Shown here one piece after another: positions 1-5,445 of a DNA stretch of 6,087 bases (its first letter is position 1; each line of letters opens with the position of its first letter). The notes under the pieces are model-generated. The model ran no database searches. It was not told the DNA's origin and was given only the letters and a program-made list of their open reading frames with translations. The position numbers were made by a program, and so were the translations under genes. This DNA is from Bacillota bacterium (lineage in GTDB: Bacteria > Bacillota > Dethiobacteria > SKNC01). Where the stretch lies: assembly GCA_007121375.1 (NCBI GenBank), contig SKLX01000010.1, positions 1 through 6,087 of the forward strand. The letters are read 5' to 3'.

Positions 1-1
1 A

Positions 2-421
2 CTTCCATTAACCCTGGCAATAATTAAGGTTCTCCTGGCCAAGGTTGATGAAAGCATATATGCTATTCCTGTGGAATCCATAAGAGAAAATATACATGTT
101 TACCCAAAGGATGTTAAAAGGATGCAAGGGCAGCAGGTAATTCACCTCCGGGAGGAAATTATCCGACTGATTTCTGTGAGGAGCAAATTAGGCCTGGATA
201 AAGGCGAAGAGTTCATGGATAAAGATACTGCTTATCCTGTAATTATAGTGAAGGCAGGGGGCAAAAAGGCTGGCTTTATAGTGGATGAACTGTTATATCA
301 ACAGGAAATTGTAATAAAATCCCTTGGTAAGTTACTGGAAGGTTTGAGAGGAATTGCCGGGGCTACAGTTTTAGCCAATGGTGAAGTTGCTTTAATTCTT
401 GATGTTTCCAGCATGATTTAA
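2..421 (+). CDS. cheA: Chemotaxis histidine kinase CheA, C-terminal part (5' end outside window)
   Basis: The reading frame is open from base 2 and gives 139 residues ending at TAA 419-421. It begins LPLTLAIIKVLLAKVDES, the typical entry into the CheA P5 (CheW-like) regulatory domain, followed by an IYAIPVESI segment, GQQVIHLREEIIRLISV, GFIVDELLYQQEIVIKSLG and a closing GATVLANGEVALILDV. This order and ending are those of CheA rather than of a free-standing CheW. In CheA, P5 binds CheW and the tips of chemoreceptors and couples receptor state to autophosphorylation in the cytoplasm. The HPt, dimerisation and ATP-binding domains lie to the left of the window. A GTG at 71 could mimic a start, but homology continues upstream of it. 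The next gene is convergent, so cheA is probably the last gene of its operon. Confidence 0.93.
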   Translation, partial: LPLTLAIIKVLLAKVDESIYAIPVESIRENIHVYPKDVKRMQGQQVIHLREEIIRLISVRSKLGLDKGEEFMDKDTAYPVIIVKAGGKKAGFIVDELLYQQEIVIKSLGKLLEGLRGIAGATVLANGEVALILDVSSMI

Positions 422-474
422 AATTTTGTTAGTTATTTTTAACCTTAAAGGGAAAGTGGAGGGGGTTAAAGCCT

Positions 475-2124
475 CTAATTTTCCTCGTTATTATTTAACT
501 CAGGAAATTGTTCTTTAATAATTTTTTTAAACTTTTTAGTGTCTTTAATTTTCATTTGTTTGCTGTGTGCCATCCCGATACCTTTTATTAAGGAAAAGCT
601 CATGGCCGTTAAAATTATTGCTAAAGGAAGTCCAGCGCTTGTTACAGCTGTTCGTAAAACTTCCAGGGCTTTTTCTCCACCAATTAAAAGCAAAGTGGCT
701 GCAAGTAGCCCTTCTATGGATGCCCAAAAAACTCTTTGTATGGCGGGTGTATTAACCCTTCCTCCCGATGAAATTTTATCTATAACTAATGAGCCAGAAT
801 CAGAAGAGGTAATGAAGTATATTATGACCAATGCTGTCGCCACTATGAAGATTATTATTCTAAATAAATCTGCATATAAAGGTATGTTTAAGAGGTCCAC
901 TAACTCAAACAGAGCAACGGGAAGATTATCTTCAACTACTGCAAATAGTTGACCATCATGTATTTGATTAATGTTAATGGCAGTTCCACCAAAAACGGAG
1001 AGCCAGAAAAAAGATAACAAAGAAGGGACAATTAATACTCCCAATATTAATTCTCGAACAGTTCGTCCCATGGATATTCTAGCAATGAACATGCCTACAA
1101 AAGGCGACCAGGCGATCCACCATGCCAGAAAGGGTATTGTCCAGGTACCCTGCCATTCCTCGCCCACGCCAGAAATATAAGAAGAATGTTCAATGATAGT
1201 ATTAAAATATAAGCCAATAGAGTTTGAAAATAAACGGATAATATCAAGTGTAGGCCCTAAAGAAAAAACTGCTATCATAAATAGAAATGCCAGACGCATA
1301 TTGAGCATAGCTAGATTTTTAATGCCTTTATGTATGCCCATTAAAATTGAAATTATAGCAACTAAAGTTATCAAAACTATAAATATTACTTGATAGCCAA
1401 CGTTAAAACCTATGCCCAGAAGGTAATCAAGCCCGCTATTAATCTGCATTGCTCCCAACCCTAAGGATGCAGCCAAGCCAAACAATACTGATAAAACAGC
1501 AAAGGCGTCTATTACATCCCCCACTGTTCCGTAGACTTTATCTTTGAATAAAAAATAAAAGACGGATCTTAAAGAAAGAGGCATGTCCCTATTATAAGCA
1601 AAAAAAGCTAAAGCCAAAGCCATCAAGGCATATACTCCCCAAGGGTGCAACCCCCAGTGGAAGAAAGTTGTTGCCATAGCAGTTAAAGAAGGATCGGGGT
1701 TATTAAATATAGGCGGTTCATTTACAAAGTGAGTTAAAGGCTCGCCCACGGCCCAAAACATTAAACCGATACCCATTCCTGCCGAAATTAACATGGAGTA
1801 CCAGGCAAAATTGGAAAACTCTTTTTCGCAGTTAACTCCACCTATTCGAACAGCACCTAGTCGGGATAAAGCCAAGTATAAGCAAACTATAACCAAAAAA
1901 TTGCTGGAAAGAATAAAAACCCAGTTAAAATGATGAATGATGATATCACTAACTAATTCCGATACGGCAAAGGCTTGCTCTAAGTTTAAAAGGGCATACA
2001 AACAAAATAATATGATGAAAGCCCCGGCAGAGATGGATACTACCGGGTTAAAATCAAAACCGTACTTCTGGAAGTTTCGATTTGATAACTTAATCCCATG
2101 CTCACTCTTGCATTCTTGTTCCAT
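475..2124 (-). CDS. BCCT-family betaine/carnitine/choline transporter
   Basis: A 549-residue polytopic membrane protein, full length for the BCCT family (about 500-600 residues, 12 helices). The residues 116-120 Gly-Met-Gly-Ile-Gly, followed by LMFWAVGEP, match the unwound TM3 glycine stretch of Na+-coupled betaine carriers. W157, W162 and Y165 in the FHWGLHPWGVY segment, and W335, W336 and W339 in AWWIAWSPFVGMFIARIS, have the spacing of the TM4 and TM8 aromatic residues that form the betaine cage in Corynebacterium BetP. A conserved SSDSGSLVIDK segment lies at 440-450. It probably imports glycine betaine or a related quaternary amine across the cytoplasmic membrane, for osmoprotection or as a methyl donor. 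The exact substrate is not proven. The ATG at 2124 has AAGGAGG (2132-2138) 7 nt upstream and a promoter at 2194-2222. The C-terminal tail is short and basic. Confidence 0.95.
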   Translation of the reverse strand: MEQECKSEHGIKLSNRNFQKYGFDFNPVVSISAGAFIILFCLYALLNLEQAFAVSELVSDIIIHHFNWVFILSSNFLVIVCLYLALSRLGAVRIGGVNCEKEFSNFAWYSMLISAGMGIGLMFWAVGEPLTHFVNEPPIFNNPDPSLTAMATTFFHWGLHPWGVYALMALALAFFAYNRDMPLSLRSVFYFLFKDKVYGTVGDVIDAFAVLSVLFGLAASLGLGAMQINSGLDYLLGIGFNVGYQVIFIVLITLVAIISILMGIHKGIKNLAMLNMRLAFLFMIAVFSLGPTLDIIRLFSNSIGLYFNTIIEHSSYISGVGEEWQGTWTIPFLAWWIAWSPFVGMFIARISMGRTVRELILGVLIVPSLLSFFWLSVFGGTAININQIHDGQLFAVVEDNLPVALFELVDLLNIPLYADLFRIIIFIVATALVIIYFITSSDSGSLVIDKISSGGRVNTPAIQRVFWASIEGLLAATLLLIGGEKALEVLRTAVTSAGLPLAIILTAMSFSLIKGIGMAHSKQMKIKDTKKFKKIIKEQFPELNNNEEN

Positions 2125-2131
2125 TGCTTAG

Positions 2132-2138
2132 CCTCCTT
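2132..2138 (-). promoter_or_regulatory. Ribosome binding site of the BCCT transporter
   Basis: Read on the minus strand, AAGGAGG is followed by a 7-nt spacer (CTAAGCA) and ATG at 2124-2122. This fixes the transporter start. Confidence 0.85.
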
Positions 2139-2193
2139 AATGTAAAATACACCCTTTTGGGAGTGATGGTCATAACCCATGTATACGAGTATT

Positions 2194-2222
2194 ATTGTAG
2201 GAAAAAAAGCAATAAAGGTCAA
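2194..2222 (-). promoter_or_regulatory. Sigma-A type promoter of the BCCT transporter
   Basis: On the minus strand a TTGACC -35 box (2222-2217) and a TACAAT -10 box (2199-2194) are separated by exactly 17 nt. A start of transcription near 2187 would leave a leader of about 60 nt before the ATG. The leader has a short imperfect hairpin (CACTCCC/GGGTG, about 2149-2167) that could be incidental. Confidence 0.7.
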
Positions 2223-2281
2223 CATGGTTTAGGAAATAAAAAAGAAAACCTGCAGATGCAAAAGGATAGAATAATAGAAAT

Positions 2282-2313
2282 AGATTAAAAGCCCCCTTTA
2301 GGGCTTTTAATCT
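2282..2313 (-). terminator. Rho-independent terminator of the Mur ligase gene
   Basis: A perfect 13-bp stem (AGATTAAAAGCCC at 2282-2294 with GGGCTTTTAATCT at 2301-2313) closes a 6-nt loop. It lies 34 nt past the Mur ligase stop. Read on the minus strand it is followed by a U-rich but interrupted tail (ATTTCTATTATTCTAT). It separates the Mur ligase transcript from the transporter promoter 60 nt further on, so the two minus-strand genes look like separate units. Confidence 0.75.
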
Positions 2314-2346
2314 TTAAATGAATTATTTAACTGTTTATTAACAGGG

Positions 2347-3909
2347 TTAACTTAGTGCCACTAATATTTGCTGTTTTTCAAGCTGCTCCTGTACAGTTGC
2401 CAGGCCAGCATTCATGCCTTGGGCTCCTAATAAGAGAAGAGTCGTGCCTGGTTTGACAACTTTCAGGGCCTGTGTAATTGCTTCCGGCAATTCCCCAAAA
2501 TGTTTCGGGGATACTCCTAAAGAGTGGGTTCCTTGAAAAAAGGCCTCTTCTTCTTCCGGGAGGACCTTATTTCGTTCGTCTACGTGGCTAATACTTGAGG
2601 TAGAAAAAAACTGGCGAACCTTTAAATTCTTTGACCAACGGGCCAGGAATCTGCCATTATCTTCATTAACCCTGGTCCCCCGGGAACCTCGAATAGCGTT
2701 TACTATAACAAGGTCAGAAAAGGGTAGTTCCTCTAGCGTGTTAAAAACAGCATCTATACTTCCTGGACTCATGGCCGTATCATCGATAATGTATAGATCG
2801 TGGAAGCGGTGTAGTTGCATTCTTCGTTCAACCCCACGGAACGAAGCCAAGCCCTTAATAATATTCTCCTCCTGTATGTTTATCAGCAAGGCTGCAGCTG
2901 CTGCGGCTGCTGCATTGTACACGTTATGTCTTCCCAGAAGAGGGATGTGTAGGTGCAAGGAATCTTTTTGGGATGTTATGTTTTCAAGCTGTTTGATAAT
3001 GGGTAAGCTTACCTTGAAACTGCTTCCTTGTAGTCCTGATGAAATACTATGGATATGGAAGTCACAAGAAGGATCTTCCCCAAAAAAGAAAAGAGTGCTT
3101 TCGTAAGGTTTTTTCAGAGTTCTAAAAAAGGGATCGTCTCCATTAGCTAAGATAAAGCCTCCGGTTTCCACCAGTGAGGCTAACCTTTTTTTAGTTTGGG
3201 CATATTCTTCCACATCCTGGTGAAAGTCCAGGTGGTTAGGTGAGATATTAGTAAATATGCAACCTCGAAAATTGGTTCCGTTTACTCTTTTTTGTGCCAG
3301 GCCGTGGGAAGAAACCTCCATTGCAGCATGTGTTACGCCGCTATTAACCATCAGGCGCAACATTTTCTGTAACTCTAATGCATCCGGGGTGGTCATATTG
3401 GCTGCCCAGCTTTGACTACCGTTTTGGATTTGTACGGTTCCTATTAACCCGCTGTTGAGGTCTGCTGTATAATAGATATGATTTAGCAAACTTGAAATAG
3501 TGGTTTTCCCGCAGGTTCCAGTAACTCCTGTAAGCAGGAGCTCACGGGAAGGATGCTGGAAAAAACAGGTGCTAACCTGAGCCAGGGCCAATCTGGAGTC
3601 GGGTACCTGAATCCAGGTAACGGAGCAGCCCGCAGTTGGTTCTTTTTCTGCCAGGACTGCTAAAGCTCCTTTATCCAAGGCGTCTTGTATAAAATTGTGA
3701 CCATCATGAAGTTGGCCTTTTACAGCAACAAAAATATGACCAGGTTTAACCTTCCGTGAGTCAAAGCTAATACCGTTAACATATGTATTATCAATCCAGT
3801 TATAAAGGTGCCGGTAATCTAAAGTATTTAACAGGTCTTTTAGTGATATAACTGATGATATTATAAAAACCTCCTTAAATTTTAGTATAAGCATAATCTG
3901 CTTAATCAT
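2347..3909 (-). CDS. MurE-like Mur ligase, divergent paralogue
   Basis: A 520-residue three-domain Mur ligase. The N-terminal domain has the MurE-type FDSRKVKPGHIFVAVKG (49-65). The central ATPase domain has P-loop GVTGTCGKTT (128-137), TTPD (173-176), MEVSSHGLAQKRV (197-209), NHLDFH (225-230), and K240 in EEYAQTKKRL at the place of the carbamylated lysine. GRHNVYN (326-332) runs into eight alanines (333-340). Mur ligases join an amino acid to a UDP-MurNAc-type carboxylate with ATP in the cytoplasm. The C-terminal domain departs from MurE: the usual DYAHTPDAL reads DDTAMSPGSID (376-386), the diaminopimelate motif DNPR is absent, and GKGHE is replaced by LLGAQGMNAG. I infer a paralogue with a different acceptor or substrate, not the housekeeping murE. 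The listed ATG at 3909 has no clear ribosome site. The site at 3870-3876 points to a start near 3861-3864. Confidence 0.88.
   Translation of the reverse strand: MIKQIMLILKFKEVFIISSVISLKDLLNTLDYRHLYNWIDNTYVNGISFDSRKVKPGHIFVAVKGQLHDGHNFIQDALDKGALAVLAEKEPTAGCSVTWIQVPDSRLALAQVSTCFFQHPSRELLLTGVTGTCGKTTISSLLNHIYYTADLNSGLIGTVQIQNGSQSWAANMTTPDALELQKMLRLMVNSGVTHAAMEVSSHGLAQKRVNGTNFRGCIFTNISPNHLDFHQDVEEYAQTKKRLASLVETGGFILANGDDPFFRTLKKPYESTLFFFGEDPSCDFHIHSISSGLQGSSFKVSLPIIKQLENITSQKDSLHLHIPLLGRHNVYNAAAAAAAALLINIQEENIIKGLASFRGVERRMQLHRFHDLYIIDDTAMSPGSIDAVFNTLEELPFSDLVIVNAIRGSRGTRVNEDNGRFLARWSKNLKVRQFFSTSSISHVDERNKVLPEEEEAFFQGTHSLGVSPKHFGELPEAITQALKVVKPGTTLLLLGAQGMNAGLATVQEQLEKQQILVALS
3870..3876 (-). promoter_or_regulatory. 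Ribosome binding site inside the Mur ligase frame, without a standard start codon
   Basis: AAGGAGG on the minus strand is followed by TTTTT, then ATA ATA TCA TCA. The two ATA codons lie 5 and 8 nt downstream, in frame with the ligase, just before the expected N-terminus (VISLKDLL, as MurE proteins usually begin). No ATG, GTG or TTG is within reach. Initiation at AUA, or a start lost by mutation, are the options. Confidence 0.55.
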
Positions 3910-4006
3910 ATTTCATTTACATTTGTGCCAGCATTACATTGGCTTAGTTTTTAAATTAGTAAGAAGCCATAATTTTATTATCACCCCTTTCTCATGTATC
4001 CTATGC

Positions 4007-4020
4007 TATATATATATATA
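4007..4020. repeat. (TA)7 dinucleotide run
   Basis: Seven perfect TA units lie in the AT-rich gap between the Mur ligase start and the methyltransferase remnant. On the minus strand the run is just downstream of a TTGCAC that could serve as a -35 box, so it would lie in a spacer. No good -10 box follows at 17 nt, so its role is unclear. The rest of 3910-4048 holds no gene I can support. Confidence 0.6.
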
Positions 4021-4048
4021 TTGTGCAAGTCATGTACTGCCAAAATAA

Positions 4049-4210
4049 AGATATTCTTTTATTACAGCCAGCATTGAATCGGGACTTATAAATGCAGCTC
4101 TAACCCAGATGGCCCGCTATTATCGGCTTCCCAATTACCTGGGAAGCGGTGGAACCAACTCCAAGGTTCCCGATGCTCAGGCGGCATATGAAAGTGCCCA
4201 CAAACAATAA
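4049..4210 (+). pseudogene. Fragment of an MttB-family (trimethylamine/glycine betaine) corrinoid methyltransferase
   Basis: An open frame after TAA at 4046-4048 has no start codon that would include all of the homologous part. From 4064 it reads TASIESGLINAALTQMARYY, then RLPNYLGSGGTNSKVPDAQAAYESA, and ends at TAA 4208-4210. The ALTQMARYYRLP and SKVPDAQAAYE segments are characteristic of the middle-to-late part of MttB-superfamily proteins (about 470-500 residues), which move a methyl group from trimethylamine or, in non-pyrrolysine members, glycine betaine to a corrinoid protein. Only about 48 recognisable residues remain. The N-terminal two thirds and the C-terminus are missing, so this is a dead remnant. 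The window also holds a betaine-type transporter, which fits the same substrate class. Confidence 0.8.
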
Positions 4211-4255
4211 GCATCCCCCGCTCTTATGGCATATAAGATGGGGGATGCTTGTTTT
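4209..4255 (+). terminator. Rho-independent terminator (stem usable from both sides)
   Basis: An 11-bp stem, AAGCATCCCCC (4209-4219) with GGGGGATGCTT (4240-4250), encloses a second 6-bp helix, TCTTAT/ATAAGA (4222-4227 with 4233-4238). GTTTTT follows on the plus strand. The stem includes the last two bases of the stop codon of the methyltransferase remnant. Leftward transcripts from 4368-4640 also run into it and could use the same hairpin, though their U tail is poorer. Confidence 0.85.
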
Positions 4256-4352
4256 TACACAAATTCAAGAGGATTTCTTCTATCAATTCTTCGGTTGGGT
4301 TTTTTCTGTAGTAAGGCAAATATCAGCTATTTTTCTTAACTTCATCAGGCAT
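4224..4352 (-). other. Small reading frame with an in-frame TGA, downstream of the 90-residue gene
   Basis: An ATG at 4352-4350 has GGAG (4362-4359) with 6-nt spacing and follows the stop of the upstream gene by 15 nt. It codes for MPDEVKKNS, then TGA (4325-4323). The same frame continues for 32 codons (YLPYYRKNPTEELIEEILLN, then LCKNKHPPSYMP) to TAA 4226-4224. The middle part looks protein-like (charged, helix-forming), but the last residues are encoded by the terminator hairpin. It could be a nine-residue peptide, a decayed small gene, or chance. I recognise no family, and I see no obvious selenocysteine-insertion hairpin just after the TGA. Confidence 0.35.
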
Positions 4353-4367
4353 TAAAAGCTCCTTTTT

Positions 4368-4640
4368 TTAGTTCCGAGTGTTTTTTGTAATGAATTTTAA
4401 CTGTTTCAAAATTCCGTCCCTTATTTCTTCGGGCTGTTTCTGTGCTTTTTTATATAACTTAAGGTATATTTTAGACGCTGTAACCGTTGAGCTTATCTTC
4501 TTTTTTTGTTTAATAATGTCAATTACATAGTTTTCAAACTCGGCATCATCCATATTTTTGTAATTTATTTCTTTCTTTTCAGAATCTTTTATAATTTCCT
4601 CAATTTGGTTTAAAGGCAACAACACTGAATCTTTATACAA
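4368..4640 (-). CDS. Small lysine-rich hypothetical protein
   Basis: Ninety residues, starting at TTG (4640-4638) with AAGGAGG at 4656-4650, spacing 9 nt. The TTG is chosen because no other start in frame suits that site. The protein is highly charged and predicted helical (EIIKDSEKKEINYKN, then KIYLKLYKKAQKQPEEIRDG), with no signal peptide, membrane segment or cysteine. I do not recognise a family. It may be a nucleic-acid or partner-binding protein, but that is only a guess from its charge. A convincing promoter (4756-4784) with repeats beside it, and the strong ribosome site, argue that it is a real gene. Its neighbours on the other strand are gene remnants. Confidence 0.6.
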   Translation of the reverse strand: MYKDSVLLPLNQIEEIIKDSEKKEINYKNMDDAEFENYVIDIIKQKKKISSTVTASKIYLKLYKKAQKQPEEIRDGILKQLKFITKNTRN

Positions 4641-4704
4641 CCCAAGAAACCTCCTTTTTAATAAATTTTTATTTCCAGATGCTAATATAGTCCATTATCT
4701 ATTT

Positions 4705-4727
4705 ATCAAGTAATATTACTACTTGAT
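4705..4727. repeat. AT-rich inverted repeat followed by a T run
   Basis: ATCAAGTA (4705-4712) and TACTTGAT (4720-4727) flank 7 nt. On the plus strand a T-rich run (TGTTTTTTTTATT, 4728-4740) follows, as in a weak terminator, but no plus-strand gene ends here. On the minus strand it lies in the leader of the 90-residue gene, between its promoter and ribosome site, where it could act as an operator or leader hairpin. Confidence 0.5.
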
Positions 4728-4755
4728 TGTTTTTTTTATTACATTTACCTAAGAG

Positions 4756-4784
4756 AGTATAGCAAAATATTTATCTTTATACAA
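4756..4784 (-). promoter_or_regulatory. Sigma-A type promoter of the 90-residue gene, extended -10
   Basis: On the minus strand TTGTAT (4784-4779), a 17-nt spacer, and TATACT (4761-4756) preceded by TGC, an extended -10 signature. A transcript starting near 4749 would carry a leader of about 110 nt containing the inverted repeat at 4705-4727. Confidence 0.65.
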
Positions 4785-4803
4785 TACAAATTCAATACAA
4801 ATT
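4782..4803. repeat. Perfect tandem 11-bp repeat at the promoter
   Basis: CAATACAAATT occurs twice with no gap (4782-4792 and 4793-4803). The first copy overlaps the -35 box of the minus-strand promoter. The unit length is about one helical turn, so both copies would face the same side of the DNA. Confidence 0.8.
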
Positions 4804-4810
4804 ATTTGTA
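4796..4810. promoter_or_regulatory. Perfect palindrome, candidate operator
   Basis: TACAAATTATTTGTA is a 7-1-7 perfect inverted repeat. It overlaps the second copy of the tandem repeat and lies just upstream of the -35 box of the 90-residue gene. The position suits an activator or repressor site. The binding protein is unknown. Confidence 0.5.
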
Positions 4811-4817
4811 AATTTAG

Positions 4818-5131
4818 CTTATTTTTATTGTTGCCCTGGGAGGATTATTTTTTCTAGGGATAACAGGAGTGTTCTTAACAACTCTGCTTATGCTGCGGAA
4901 ATGGCTCCCGTAGCCCTGACCCTGGGAAGCGCTAATGGTCCGGGTGATCTTTCAGCAATGATGATGGTGGCTATGGGTGCCGACCTGGCTGTTATTATGC
5001 CTACTCACCAGGCAACACTAATGGTTCTTTCCGAGGCTCCCTTTTCTATTTCTACTTTAATGAAGGGGGGAATAGTTTTAACCTTAGTGGCGGGGACTGC
5101 TGTGGTGGCATTGATCAATCTATTGTTATAA
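4818..5131 (+). pseudogene. C-terminal remnant of an SLC13-like (ion transporter superfamily) permease, frameshifted
   Basis: From 4818 one frame reads a membrane helix (IVALGGLFFLGITGVFLTT). Near 4872-4880 the sensible reading moves to another frame, NNSAYAAEMAPVALTLGSAN, which continues to TAA 5129-5131. An NNSAYAAEMAP-type re-entrant segment, a small helix with PTHQATLMV (MPTHQ at 33-37 counted from ATG 4901) and a last helix ending INLLL are the layout of the final part of SLC13/DASS-type anion or cation permeases of about 400-500 residues. Everything before this is missing. ATG 4901 opens a 76-residue frame but has no ribosome site. The exact permease family is uncertain. A misread or missing base cannot be excluded, but the lost N-terminus makes it a remnant either way. 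Confidence 0.65.
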
Positions 5132-5139
5132 GGTATAAT
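5111..5139 (+). promoter_or_regulatory. Sigma-A type promoter at the end of the permease remnant
   Basis: TTGATC (5111-5116), exactly 17 nt, and a consensus TATAAT (5134-5139). It overlaps the last codons and stop of the permease remnant and points right. Transcription would start near 5146 and run through the rhodanese remnant into the SHOCT and DUF305 genes, for which I see no closer promoter. Confidence 0.65.
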
Positions 5140-5168
5140 CACAAATAAATTGAGGGGATGAGCATTAA

Positions 5169-5417
5169 TTTGGTTGGGTGTTTACTCCTGATAAAAATCT
5201 TATTTTAGTGGGAGAAAGCCCGGGGGATGTAGAAGATGCGTTGGTTATGCTGCGGCGTGTAGGACTGGACCTGACGGTGGGCTTTTTAGAAGGGGGCATA
5301 GGATCCTGGATTAACCAAGGAATGAAAGTCAGTAATGTGCATAGTATTTCTGGAGAATGCCGGGTATCCCCTGGTGGAGGAATAAAACAAGGCAATATGA
5401 AATGCAATGTTTTTTGA
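5169..5417 (+). pseudogene. Rhodanese-like domain fragment, probably from an MBL-fold/rhodanese protein
   Basis: The frame is open from 5169 (after TAA 5166-5168). It gives FGWVFTPDKNLILVGESPGD, a VEDALVMLRRVGLD helix, and VGFLEGGIGSWINQGMKV. This is the core of a rhodanese fold of the kind joined to metallo-beta-lactamase domains in sulfur-handling hydrolases. After about residue 57 (counted from GTG 5178) the sequence no longer looks like the family (GECRVSPGGGIKQGNMKCNVF over its last part). The metallo-beta-lactamase domain and any catalytic cysteine loop are missing. The GTG has no well-placed ribosome site: GAGGGG at 5152-5157 is 20 nt away. I call it a remnant. A short expressed product is possible but unlikely. 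Confidence 0.65.
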
Positions 5418-5445
5418 GTATGTTTAAATACAGGGAGGTATAAAA

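Noticed and set aside
438..470. TTTAACC/GGTTAAA inverted repeat between cheA and the transporter, as a shared terminator
   Set aside because: The arms are 7 bp with a 19-nt loop and no U run on either side, so the stem would be weak. It may be chance.
539..952. Plus-strand 137-residue frame
   Set aside because: It is antisense to the transporter and explained by that gene's codon pattern.
2738..3106. Plus-strand 122-residue frame
   Set aside because: It lies wholly inside the Mur ligase on the other strand, shows no family features and has no ribosome site. It is a shadow.
3943..3972. TGGCTT/AAGCCA inverted repeat in the Mur ligase leader, as a riboswitch or T-box
   Set aside because: It has only 6 bp with an 18-nt AT-rich loop, and no T-box or known riboswitch core sequence is nearby.
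4323..4325. TGA as a selenocysteine codon
   Set aside because: No stable hairpin with a suitable loop is seen in the bases just after it, and the frame matches no known selenoprotein. Kept only as an interrupted frame.
4149..4355. Plus-strand 68-residue frame starting MEPTPRFPML
   Set aside because: It overlaps the methyltransferase fragment in another frame and runs through the terminator hairpin.
4782..4803. Tandem repeat as the start of a CRISPR array or plasmid iterons
   Set aside because: There are only two adjacent 11-bp copies, with no spacers and no replication gene nearby.
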